A stretch of DNA of 11,386 nt from NCBI GenBank assembly GCA_943704525.1, contig CALSCQ010002594.1, positions 1 through 11,386 on the forward strand, read 5' to 3'. Source of the stretch: Pigoraptor vietnamica (Eukaryota; Opisthokonta; Filasterea). The notes beneath the pieces were generated by a model. The model saw only the letters and a program-made list of their open reading frames with translations, ran no database searches and had not been told where the DNA came from. Made by a program: the position numbers and the translations under genes. Of this stretch, positions 1 through 11,386 are shown piece after piece. How positions within the stretch are numbered: the first letter of the stretch is position 1; each line of letters begins with the position of its first letter.

Positions 1-190
<190 letters not shown>

Positions 191-2851
191 ATCGCCAGGC
201 TCAATAAACAGGACGCCGCGCGCCTGGAGGTCGTTGAGCGCGTATCCGGTCGCGCGACCACCCGTCATCGACACGAGCTTGCCCTTCCGCGTCCGTTGGC
301 TCACGCGGGCGTTCATCGGCTGGTGCCCGACCACCGCGCTGTTCATCGTGGCCGTCGCGCGCGTCTCCGTCTTGAGCTCGCTCGCAAAGCCAAGCAGCCC
401 TCGGCTGGGCACGGTGAACTTGAGGCGAACGCGCCCATCGCTCGTCGTCTTGAACTCGGACATGTCACCGCCGCGCGATTGAATCTGTGGGCGAAAGGAC
501 ACCGACGGATAAGTAAACCTTTCCCCCGCACGGAAAAAAAAAGGACGTAGGTCGTGACAAACCAGTGAAGGGCACATGAAAGCAGAGGGGAGAGGGAGGG
601 GGAGGGAGATTCACGTGTGCGCACCATCTGAATGACGTTGGAGGCGTCCTTCTCGTCCGCGTCAATCACGACGTCCTCGATGGGCTCGAGGGGCTTCTTC
701 TCCGCGGGGTCGTGGATCATTAGCACGCGCGGCGGCGAAATCGACAGCTCAAAGCCATCGCGACGCATGCGTTCGATGATGATGCCGAGCTGCAGTTCGC
801 CGCGGCCGCACACCTCCGTCTGCTCCTTGCTTGCGGGGGCGTCCCGCACCTCGATCGCGACGTTGTTCTCCTTCTCACGCACGAGCCACTCCTTGATGGC
901 GGCCGACGTCAGCTTGGTCCCGTCCTTCCCCGCGAGACCCGAGTCGTTCACGGAAAAGGTCATCGCAATCGTCGGCGGGTCAATCGTCGTCGAGGGCAAG
1001 GGCTCGGTCACGGAGGAATTGCACACCGTGTCCGTCACCTCCGCATTGACGCCCGCCAGCGACACAATGTCTCCGGCGACGGCGCTGTCCATCTCCACGC
1101 GCGCCATGCCCTTGCGCACGAACATGCGCGTGACGCGGTTGTCGTCGCGCTGCTTGCCGTGACGGTCGAGCGCAATCACAGTGTCCCCGAGCGACACGGT
1201 GCCTCCCGTGATGCGACCAGTGACCACGCGGCCGACAAACGAGTCGTACTCAATGTTCGTCACAAGCAGCCGAAATGGGTCCTGCACCGGAAAGTTGATC
1301 AGCGTTAACAGTTAAAGCACGACAGGGAAGCGACACTAACACAGCAAACACGTCGACGTTTTGACGGAATGAATGCGAGCATCTGTGCGGCGTGTGCGCA
1401 GGCGTGTTCCCGAAAGCGGTGGAGAGGGAGCGCGCGCAAAATAGTGCCCACGCACGTGACTTCACCCACCTGGTTGCTTGCCTGCGGGTGCGGCACGTGA
1501 CGCGTGATGGCCTCGTACAGCGGCTGCATTCCGCTGCGCTTGTCCGTCATGTTCTCCACGGCCCACCCCTCCCTCGCGCTCGCATAGAGCACGGGAAACG
1601 CAAGCTGCGCGTCCGTCGCATCGAGTGACACAAAGAGCTCGAAGATCTCGTCAACCACGGAGCCGTCCAACCGCGCCGTGCTGCGATCGGCCTTGTTGAG
1701 GACGACGACGGGGCGCAGGCCGTGCTTCAGCGCCTTGCCCAGCACGAATTTCGTCTGTGTCATGGGTCCCTCCGACGCATCAACGACGAGGACCACGCCT
1801 GCAGGAACGGTGGGGGTTAGCTGGGACTAACAATGAGAGGGAGGGGCCTTAGCGCGCCAACGGCAGGTATGGAACATGTTGCTACAGTGTGACCGTATGT
1901 GACGCACAGACGATTTACTCATGAACCCACTCTACACACGCGAGTGGAGTGCACACACGACATTCGATTAACAGACAGACCCCGCTCTACGCACGCGAGT
2001 GGAGTGCACACACGACATTCCATTCACAGGCATGATCCCGCTCTACACACGCGAGTGGAGTGCACACACGACATTCCATTCACAGGCATGATCCCGCTCT
2101 ACACACGCGAGTGGAGTGCACACACGACATTCGATTAACATGCATGATCCCGCTCTACACACGCGAGTGGAGTGCACACACACGACATTCGATTAACAGA
2201 CAGACCCCGCTCTACACACGCGAGTGGAGTGCACACACACGACATTCGATTAACAGACAGACCCCGCTCTACGCACGGAAGCCCTCGAGGGGTTGTGAAC
2301 ACACGACAAAGTGTAAACAGTCTCGTGCTCCCAAACGCACCGTCCACCATCTGCATCACGCGCTCGACCTCCCCCCCAAAGTCCTGGTGCCCGGGGGTGT
2401 CCACAATATTCAGCGTGTGCCCTTTCCACTCGACACGCGTGCACTTGGACATGATCGTGATGCCGCGCTCCTTCTCCAGCTGGTTCGAGTCCATCACGCG
2501 CTCGCCATCGAGCTCAAAGCCGCTCTGACGCAGCAGCTGATCCACGAGCGTCGTCTTGCCGTGGTCGACGTGCGCAATAATGGCCACATTGCGAATTTTA
2601 CGCGTCGCTTCCGACACGGGACCCGTCGACACGATGCGATTCGCAACGACGGGCACTGCCTCCGCCGCCGCAGAGTAGCCGCGCCATGCGGCGCGAAAGC
2701 GAAGCGGTTGCGCACACTGCCTCAAAGCGCACACAAATAAGGGAGCCCGCGTTCCCGCCTGTGCGCGGGAAACAAACGTGCGGGCATGTGGCACGCGACA
2801 CGCAGCACTTCGCCGCAATGCAGCGGCAGTGGCCAGCACCGCCCGCTGCAT
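191..2851 (-). CDS. typA: TypA/BipA-family translational GTPase, mitochondrial; spliced, C-terminus missing
   Basis: This encodes a ribosome-associated GTPase of the EF-G/LepA/TypA superfamily, a family that acts in ribosome assembly and translation under stress. Exons by homology and GT-AG sites are 2341-2851, 1470-1798, 625-1281 and 191-484, with introns of 542, 188 and 140 nt. They join in frame to 597 codons. G1 is AHVDHGKT (residues 93-100), switch I ERGIT (128-132), G3 DTPGH (151-155), G4 NKAD (205-208) and G5-like SAR (244-246). GRGELQL (439-445) followed by [12 protein letters not shown] is typical of TypA rather than LepA. The family motif SRGLLGF lies near 527-533. The start at 2851 (AAAATGC) gives an Arg/Ala-rich leader without acidic residues for about 60 residues. 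It has an R-G-Y/S site (57-60) fitting R-3-type mitochondrial processing. The last visible exon stops at PGD before donor GTGAGT, so roughly 120 C-terminal residues are outside the window. Eukaryotic splicing argues against bacterial contamination. A plastid destination is less likely but not excluded. Confidence 0.93.
1799..2340 (-). other. TypA intron 1, expanded by a minisatellite
   Basis: This 542-nt intron has donor GTGCGT at 2340 and acceptor CTGCAG ending at 1799. It splits the Gly171 codon between G3 and G4 of the GTPase domain. It is the longest intron in the window, and about 350 nt of it is a tandem repeat. Splicing it out restores the expected [16 protein letters not shown] order. 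Confidence 0.9.
1930..2276. repeat. Minisatellite, 55-57 bp unit, six full copies plus a partial seventh
   Basis: Units begin with CTCTAC at 1930, 1985, 2041, 2097, 2153, 2210 and 2267, so the periods are 55, 56, 56, 56, 57 and 57. All share ACGCGAGTGGAGTGCACAC followed by ACGACATTC. The second half exists in two versions. Units 1, 5 and 6 carry GATTAACAGACAGACCCC. Units 2 and 3 carry CATTCACAGGCATGATCC. Unit 4 joins the first half of one version to the second half of the other. The last two units have one extra CA. The whole array lies inside TypA intron 1. Confidence 0.95.
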
Positions 2852-3045
2852 TTTCGGCGCTGTTACACACTTGCGAAGCAACTTTCGCACAATTATTACA
2901 GTAAAGAGCTCAGGGGAGTTCGATCCATGGCGGTTGACGTCCCACATGCAACAGGCAGTCGAAACGCAAAGACACACAAGCGCAAACTCGCGAAAAGCGG
3001 CACGCCCACGACACGGTACGCACTGCAGCACGTGCGCACCGATTT

Positions 3046-3057
3046 CATCCGGGGTGG
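3046..3057 (+). promoter_or_regulatory. CATCCGGGGTGG motif, copy 1
   Basis: Exact CATCCGGGGTGG, about 195 bp upstream of the TypA ATG. A CACGTG lies 11 bp before it (3029-3034). A minus-strand CCAAT follows at 3064-3068. Confidence 0.5.
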
Positions 3058-3063
3058 GAATAT

Positions 3064-3068
3064 ATTGG
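3064..3068 (-). promoter_or_regulatory. CCAAT box for TypA
   Basis: CCAAT on the minus strand, the TypA sense strand, about 213 bp upstream of its ATG. It sits between motif copies 1 and 2 and next to ATATATT. The position suits an NF-Y-type element, but a 5-base match alone is weak. Confidence 0.35.
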
Positions 3069-3079
3069 TTGCGGGCGCA

Positions 3080-3091
3080 CCACCCCGGACG
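3080..3091 (-). promoter_or_regulatory. CATCCGGGGTGG motif, copy 2 (inverted)
   Basis: On the minus strand this reads CGTCCGGGGTGG, one mismatch from copies 1 and 3. It lies 22 bp from copy 1 in the opposite orientation. Confidence 0.45.
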
Positions 3092-3143
3092 CCAGTAGCA
3101 TTGACTGAAAAATTTGCATACATTTCAATGGGAGCAATGAGAG

Positions 3144-3155
3144 CATCCGGGGTGG
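3144..3155 (+). promoter_or_regulatory. CATCCGGGGTGG motif, copy 3
   Basis: Exact CATCCGGGGTGG, 98 bp from copy 1 in the same orientation, in the TypA/unknown-gene promoter region. Confidence 0.5.
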
Positions 3156-3403
3156 TTGTGATGTGAAGGCACCATGCGGGCAATTTTCGCGCGCGTTACA
3201 GCGCCCGTTATCGTTTCTTCGGCAAGCGATTTGCTGACATCGCTCTCATCATTTCGCCTACCGCAGCACATGAACGTGCACAGCACGCGTGCGGCTCCCA
3301 TACTGCACGGCGCCGTGTGCGTTTTGTGAGCGGAGACGCGCGTAATCCCCCGCCGGGGTTTATCCATCCGTGGCTGGCGTGCGCCTGTGAGCCTACGTCA
3401 GCC

Positions 3404-4712
3404 ATGTGGGGCGCGGCGGCACTCGCGGTCGCTCTCGTGCTGGCCGTGGCGCTTCTATTCGAGCGCTTTGGGCGTACCGTCGCATGTTTCCTCCCTGATG
3501 ACAAATCCAGGGGTAGTGCGCATCCGCTGGCTGAGAAGAAGGTTTGTTCTTCACGTGTTTATCGCCGGCATCTATTGTTGCATTCATCGACTGGAAAGCG
3601 CATCATTCACCATCTCACGCTCTCCCATCCCTCGTTCCATGCAGGCGCCGTCGCCAGTGTCCGAGGCTCTTCGCCGGCAAATGGCCCGCCGCGAAGCACA
3701 GCAGAACCGCGCCGTCCCTGTAGCCCAGCCTGTCCATTCAACCTTCCGTTCACCCGTCTATTACAACGACACGCGCGAGATCCGTCTGCGGTTTCCCGGC
3801 GTGGACATCCCAGCGCGTGCTTCGCCGCCAAGCGAGCTTGCGCCCATCATGATCAAGATTGGCGGTGGTGACGCTGTGCCTCGTACTCGTCGCTCCGTGT
3901 CTCGCAGCCCCGCCCCCATCGACTCTCTCTTCGATTTCCCGGCCGCGCCTTCGCCCGCTCTGCCCCCTCTTGCCACACTGCCCGCGTTTGCAGCCGTGTC
4001 CGTTGTCCCTGCGTCGCCCGTGAAGGATGCGCCGTGGCCATCGCGCACTCGGCGGAACAAGCGGCCCGCGTCGCCATCCGACAGCGACGAAGGGCACCAC
4101 TATGACGTGGCCAAGCGGCGAAGGTCAATCGACGAACTGGACGCGGATCTCATCGATGGGATGGACAGTGGCGACTGCACGCCCATGGAGTGTGACGAGG
4201 TTCCCCGGCGGACGCGCAAACGCACGGAGCGACCCGACGACGCGGCCACGGGGCGAACGGCGAGTGATCTGAAGGTGCGGCGTACGGGATCGCTCGATGC
4301 TCACTACAGTGCTTCGGCACGGACGGCGGCGGTCGACGAGCGCGTGGCTGTGCAGGGTCCCCGCTTGAGCCCCGTACAAGTCTCCGTGTTGCAACCGGAC
4401 GCACCGTCTGCGATTGCGTCGCCGCACACGTCTGCGCGCACTGTGGCTGCTCCGTCAAGTACGCGGAGTGTGAAGAAGGTCCCACCGGCGCCTCGCGGTC
4501 GTGCTAAGCTCCACTCGCACCCGCTGTCCGCTGCGTCGCTGCTCGTGCGCGGCCGCGTGGCCGAGTGTGCCGCGATGGCGTGGGAAGACGCCGACGCCGA
4601 CGAGCACGCGCTTGTCGAGGAAATTCTCCGCGCGGCTGCGGCGGCCGCTAGCAAGTCGACCAAGCCGAAGAAAGTGGCTGTGGAGCCCGCTGTGGTTTCT
4701 AGCCGATCGTGA
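3404..4712 (+). CDS. Unrecognised disordered protein with predicted N-terminal membrane anchor; two exons
   Basis: I do not recognise this protein. The preferred model is exon 1 3404-3541 (46 codons) and exon 2 3645-4712, giving 401 aa. The intron of 103 nt has donor GTTTGT (G at +5) and a C/T-rich tract ending in TGCAG, and the phase is 0 on both sides. Exon 1 encodes a hydrophobic Ala/Val/Leu segment at about residues 2-18, followed by E-R-F-G-R, suggesting a signal anchor or signal peptide. The rest is low-complexity and probably disordered. It has many SP/TP sites, including an SPVK of CDK type (about 170-173). Basic NLS-like clusters lie at 181-186, 203-206 (KRRR) and 234-242, the first followed by an acidic SPSDSDE. 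The C-terminus has an acidic stretch (about 360-374) and six alanines, probably helical. No catalytic motif is visible. If transcription starts later or the intron is not used, ATG 3639 gives a 357-aa form without the hydrophobic segment. Coding status rests on the long open frame and the clean splice; homology is unknown. Confidence 0.65.
3542..3644 (+). other. Proposed intron with an in-frame ATG overlapping its acceptor
   Basis: Donor GTTTGT directly follows AAG at 3541. The acceptor is a pyrimidine tract ending CCATGCAG at 3644, with a CTCAC branch-like sequence about 30 nt upstream. The intron's last six bases are ATGCAG, so the ATG at 3639 is in frame with exon 2. Retention after exon 1 would shift the frame and end at a stop at 3871. 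Confidence 0.6.
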
Positions 4713-5362
4713 GCGACCGATCTTGACGCTCATTTTCTCTTATTTTTCTCGACTATTTTTCTTGTGCGTGCAACTTGCGTGCGATTGCGTCTGCGCGTGC
4801 GTCTGCGTGCTTTAGCGTTGCGGGTGTCCGGCACACTCGCTGATTGAACGGCCCCAGTGGCCATATTCACGGACATTGCGATCAACTTGTGTTTTACTGC
4901 TATTTCTTGCCGATGGAGATAGCTATTGAAGATGCAAATTGTCATCCCTGTCGAAGTAACCTCGTGGCAATTATGCGTCTCTGCTCTACGACAGTGCTGC
5001 GTGTGCGCGCGGCCAAGCAAGTAGCTGTCGTTCGCAAACACACTTGGTCAAACTGAGTATCGAGCCACAGAGGCCTGGCACGGGACCCTAACGCAAAACT
5101 GGCGATCTGAGACTGATCGACACAAACACACACACACAAGTGCCATCCGTCATTTGACGAGAATGTCCAAGCGTTTGTTCAGCCGCACATGAGTAACATC
5201 CCCTCACGCAGGCGCTTGCCACCGAGCCAACCCCAACCCGTGGTCGGCCGTCCGACGAGCGACGCGTGCCCGTGCCTCACGCGAGCCCCACAAAACAGTG
5301 CCCAGAACGTCCCGGCCAAACAAGGCGGCCCGCCGGGGATAGGGCCGCAAGCGTCCAAGCGC
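4713..5362. other. Convergent 3' intergenic region, no gene seen
   Basis: These 650 bp lie between two converging stop codons. Just after the plus-strand stop is a T-rich stretch (4733-4761), then a block of TGCG/GCGTGC repeats (about 4764-4811). A (CA)6 tract lies at 5127-5138. GTCCAAGCG occurs twice, near 5166 and 5353. The remaining short frames have no protein-like character. It probably holds two 3' UTRs; no defined polyadenylation signal could be assigned. Confidence 0.6.
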
Positions 5363-6443
5363 TTACGACACGATCGTCGAGGCCGTCGACGACTCGTACT
5401 TCCAGTTCGGGGGGAGGGCGCGCGTGCGCTTGTAGTAGCGGGCAAGGCGGTGGATGCGCGACTCGACGAGAATGAGGCGGAACTTCGAGTCCTTGTCCTT
5501 GCGGTTGCGCTCGAGGTGCTTGCGGACCGACACGGCCTTCTTGATAAGGTGGTAGAGGTCCTCGGGAATGTCGGGAGCCATGCCTGGGGCACGTGACGGG
5601 CGGGGATGGACATTAGGGACGCGACTGTGACACCAAAACCCCACAATATACAAAGGAAGGGGAGCAAGGCGACGAAGAGGGATAGTGCTAGAACACGCAT
5701 CGGTGCGTCGAGCGCATAAATCTCCCTCAAACGCTTGTAACCCTTGATACATGCAAACCCGCAACCCGTGGACATCAACAAAGGGCCGCGCGTGGGACAG
5801 CAGCGAGTGAGACAGCGGCGCCGCACACGCACCCTTCGCCTTGAGGATGCGGAGGATCTTGTTGCCCGTCACAAAGCGGACCTGGCCAACGCCGTGCGAG
5901 TCACGGAGGATGACACCAATCTGCGAGGGCGTGAGACCCTTCTTCGCGAGCTTGTAAATCTGCTCCTTGACATCCTCGGAGCTCGACTTGAACCACGCGG
6001 GGACGCTGCGGCGGTAGGGGAGGGCAGAGGACGAAATGCCCTTGCTGTGCACACAGAGAGAAACAATCGAGAGAAAAGGTTAGAAATAGGCAAAAGATGC
6101 AGACACGTGGTAGAGATTTGTGAGACACGTCGAAACACTCTGAGAGAAATTGCTGAGTAGCGGAGCAATGCGATCGAAAGCACCCCGGCGAACATAACCA
6201 AGGAGTCAGCCCCCCCGCTTGAGCCACCCTCCACACACACAAAAAAAACGGAGAACAGCGGGAGCACACGACCTAGCTCGCCCCGCCGCAAACAATGCGG
6301 TCCAACAACAAAACAATGCAGAGAGATAAAGTGCCGAGAAATCGCTTCTAAACGGCCACTACACGCAAGCGAGAGCGACACAGCCCCGCGCAGAACTGTG
6401 CCAGGCGACACCACACATACCCGGGGGTGTGCATGCGACCCAT
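5363..6443 (-). CDS. RPS13: 40S ribosomal protein uS15 (RPS13), complete, three exons
   Basis: This is a structural protein of the small ribosomal subunit, the eukaryotic homologue of bacterial S15. It binds 18S rRNA near the subunit interface. Exons are 6421-6443, 5833-6044 and 5363-5583, joining to 151 aa plus TAA, the same length as the human protein. The short first exon encodes MGRMHTPG and ends before GTATGT. Exon 2 begins in the Gly8 codon after CACAG. The [13 protein letters not shown] junction is restored by donor GTGCGT and acceptor CCCCAG. Nearly the whole sequence matches the family: [80 protein letters not shown] and the C-terminal WKYESSTAS. Intron 2 is 249 nt, a multiple of three without an in-frame stop, so retention would insert 83 residues. 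An intron after a very short first exon is common in ribosomal protein genes. Introns 1 and 2 were examined for a box C/D U14 snoRNA, as hosted in vertebrates, and none was evident. Confidence 0.98.
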
Positions 6444-6475
6444 GGTTGCGACGTGTGCTTTCCCGCTAGACCAAA

Positions 6476-6502
6476 CGGAAGAGACGAAAGAGAAAGAGGG
6501 CG
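6476..6502 (-). promoter_or_regulatory. Pyrimidine-rich tract upstream of RPS13, TOP-like
   Basis: On the RPS13 sense strand this stretch is almost pure C/T (core CCCTCTTTCTCTTTC), 33-59 nt upstream of the ATG. That is where a 5' terminal oligopyrimidine start site or a pyrimidine-rich core promoter would lie for a ribosomal protein gene. The transcription start is not known, so this is only a candidate. Confidence 0.35.
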
Positions 6503-6588
6503 ATTAGAAATGGGGGAAGCGTGAAATAGGGCAAGAGGATCCGCACACTGAGTGACAGAGCACATGCAGAGGGAAGACTGGCCATCAG

Positions 6589-6659
6589 ACCCCCTTGATC
6601 GCCCTTGGGCCCCCTTGTGTAACAGCTCCATACATTGTGCAAAGGGGGTCAAGGGGGGT
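6589..6659. repeat. C/G-rich nested inverted repeat
   Basis: ACCCCCTTGA (6589-6598) pairs with TCAAGGGGGGT (6649-6659), with one extra G. Inside it CCCCCTT (6610-6616) pairs with AAGGGGG (6642-6648). The loop is about 25 nt. It could form a cruciform, or an RNA hairpin if transcribed. It may also simply be clustered binding sites. Confidence 0.5.
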
Positions 6660-6698
6660 GCCCACCCCACTGACCACGCGGCCTCCATTATCAGATGA

Positions 6699-6709
6699 CA
6701 TCCGGGGTG
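6699..6709 (+). promoter_or_regulatory. CATCCGGGGTG motif, copy 4
   Basis: Eleven of twelve bases match copies 1 and 3 (the last G is C). It lies 164 bp upstream of the CAP-D2 ATG and 256 bp upstream of the RPS13 ATG, 12 bp before the TCACGTG pair. Confidence 0.5.
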
Positions 6710-6720
6710 CTTTGCATTGA

Positions 6721-6737
6721 TCACGTGGTGTCACGTG
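6721..6737 (+). promoter_or_regulatory. Paired TCACGTG (E-box type) sites
   Basis: TCACGTG at 6721-6727 and again at 6731-6737, spaced by 10 bp, about one helical turn. CACGTG is the classic bHLH recognition palindrome (Cbf1, USF and Myc families). CACGTG also recurs elsewhere in the window, including in introns and exons, so a single copy means little. The phased pair in a promoter is more suggestive. Confidence 0.4.
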
Positions 6738-6872
6738 TGTAATTTTGCGCGCCTTTTTTGAAATTTGAACGTGGATGAGGTGGACACATCGCCATATAGC
6801 GGCGCAGACGAAGCGCATACATTCGGCATTCCCACCGCGCCCTACGAACGCCCCAAGTGGTGCTTCGCAGGC

Positions 6873-11269
<4,397 letters not shown>

Positions 11270-11386
11270 GTGCGTGCGCGCTTTGTCCTCGGTGTTTTCT
11301 CGTATGGCACGTATTGCTTTGCCCCTCTCTCTGGTCGCGCGTATTTTGCCAAACACACACGTACGCACCCGGAATCCTCCCCCCCC
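11270..11386 (+). other. Partial CAP-D2 intron at right edge
   Basis: Donor GTGCGT follows the HELSKK codons plus one base. The remaining 117 nt contain no AG dinucleotide, so no acceptor exists in the window. The sequence ends in a run of eight C. The next exon is outside. Confidence 0.85.

Larger units (their letters stand above)
2852..3403. promoter_or_regulatory. Divergent intergenic region between TypA and the unknown gene
   Basis: These 552 bp separate the TypA start (minus strand) from the proposed start of the downstream gene (plus strand), so both promoters should lie here. It contains three copies of a CATCCGGGGTGG-like motif (3046-3057, 3080-3091 inverted, 3144-3155), a CCAAT box on the minus strand (3064-3068) next to an ATATATT stretch, and a CACGTG at 3029-3034. 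No credible open reading frame, tRNA or other RNA gene was seen. Confidence 0.6.
6444..6872. promoter_or_regulatory. Divergent intergenic region between RPS13 and CAP-D2
   Basis: These 429 bp should hold both promoters. They contain a pyrimidine-rich stretch on the RPS13 sense strand (6476-6502), an inverted repeat (6589-6659), a GGGGTGCCCACCCC palindrome-like element (6655-6668), a fourth copy of the CATCCGGGGTG motif (6699-6709), two TCACGTG sites exactly 10 bp apart (6721-6727, 6731-6737) and a T6 run at 6754-6759. The CAP-D2-side end (6765-6872) is open in the CAP-D2 frame but has no ATG. A TTCGCAG just before the chosen start could be the acceptor of a 5' UTR intron. Confidence 0.6.

Noticed and set aside
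1899-2740. Frames across the minisatellite, including a 19-residue in-frame repeat on the minus strand
   Set aside because: Most unit periods are not multiples of three, and the array lies between donor and acceptor of a well-supported TypA intron.
191-2851. TypA as bacterial contamination or recent transfer
   Set aside because: Three internal spliceosomal introns plus a donor at the edge, using the same donor consensus as the neighbouring genes, and a mitochondrial leader argue against it.
2918-2926. GTTCGATCC resembling a tRNA B box
   Set aside because: The flanking bases do not form a T-arm stem, and no acceptor stem or A box fits.
3498-3644. ATG 3498 as start of the unknown gene (404 aa)
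   Set aside because: It would read through a good intron. The spliced model with ATG 3404 gives a cleaner signal anchor and exact phase. It is not fully excluded.
5584-6420. Box C/D snoRNA (U14-like) in RPS13 introns, as in vertebrates
   Set aside because: No convincing pair of C and D boxes with terminal stem was found on the sense strand of either intron.
6765-6872. Upstream extension of CAP-D2 starting at TTG 6765, or an ATG at 6775 in another frame
   Set aside because: The first has no ATG. The second does not lead into the conserved frame. ATG 6873 aligns with the known N-terminus of the family.

Overview
The window looks like nuclear DNA of a GC-rich unicellular eukaryote. Every recognisable gene is cut by short spliceosomal introns (88 to 542 nt). 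The 15 conservation-anchored donors all carry G at +5, and 14 of them begin GTG. All 13 anchored acceptors that are visible end in CAG. I cannot name the lineage. A nuclear gene for a mitochondrial-type TypA/BipA GTPase is unusual for animals and most fungi, so I lean towards a protist outside those groups (inference, low confidence).

Layout. (1) 1-2851, minus strand: a TypA/BipA translational GTPase with an N-terminal mitochondrial targeting sequence. Four exons are visible (597 codons). The C-terminal exon lies beyond the left edge, where a 110-base poly(A) run sits inside the intron. Its first intron carries a 55-57 bp minisatellite. (2) 2852-3403: head-to-head intergenic region with three copies of a CATCCGGGGTGG-like motif and a CCAAT box. 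(3) 3404-4712, plus strand: an unrecognised, mostly disordered protein. It is best read as two exons, giving 401 aa with an N-terminal hydrophobic anchor. An in-frame ATG overlapping the acceptor could give a 357-aa soluble form. (4) 4713-5362: convergent 3' region with no gene seen. (5) 5363-6443, minus strand: complete ribosomal protein uS15 (RPS13), three exons, 151 aa. (6) 6444-6872: second head-to-head region with a fourth copy of the motif, a pair of TCACGTG sites 10 bp apart and a C/G-rich inverted repeat. (7) 6873 to the right edge, plus strand: condensin I subunit CAP-D2. Nine exons (1058 codons) are visible. Introns crowd the first 2.4 kb and are followed by one uninterrupted exon of about 2 kb. 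The gene runs off the right edge inside an intron.

The four genes form two divergent pairs that meet tail to tail. Two products serve translation (mitochondrial TypA, cytosolic uS15), one serves chromosome condensation, and one is unknown. They are housekeeping neighbours, not a pathway or operon. I found no mobile element, CRISPR array, tRNA or rRNA, and nothing I would call a new system. The points most worth checking are the possible dual-isoform architecture of the unknown gene, the motif shared by the two divergent promoters, and the CA-repeat beside an alternative splice acceptor in the condensin gene.
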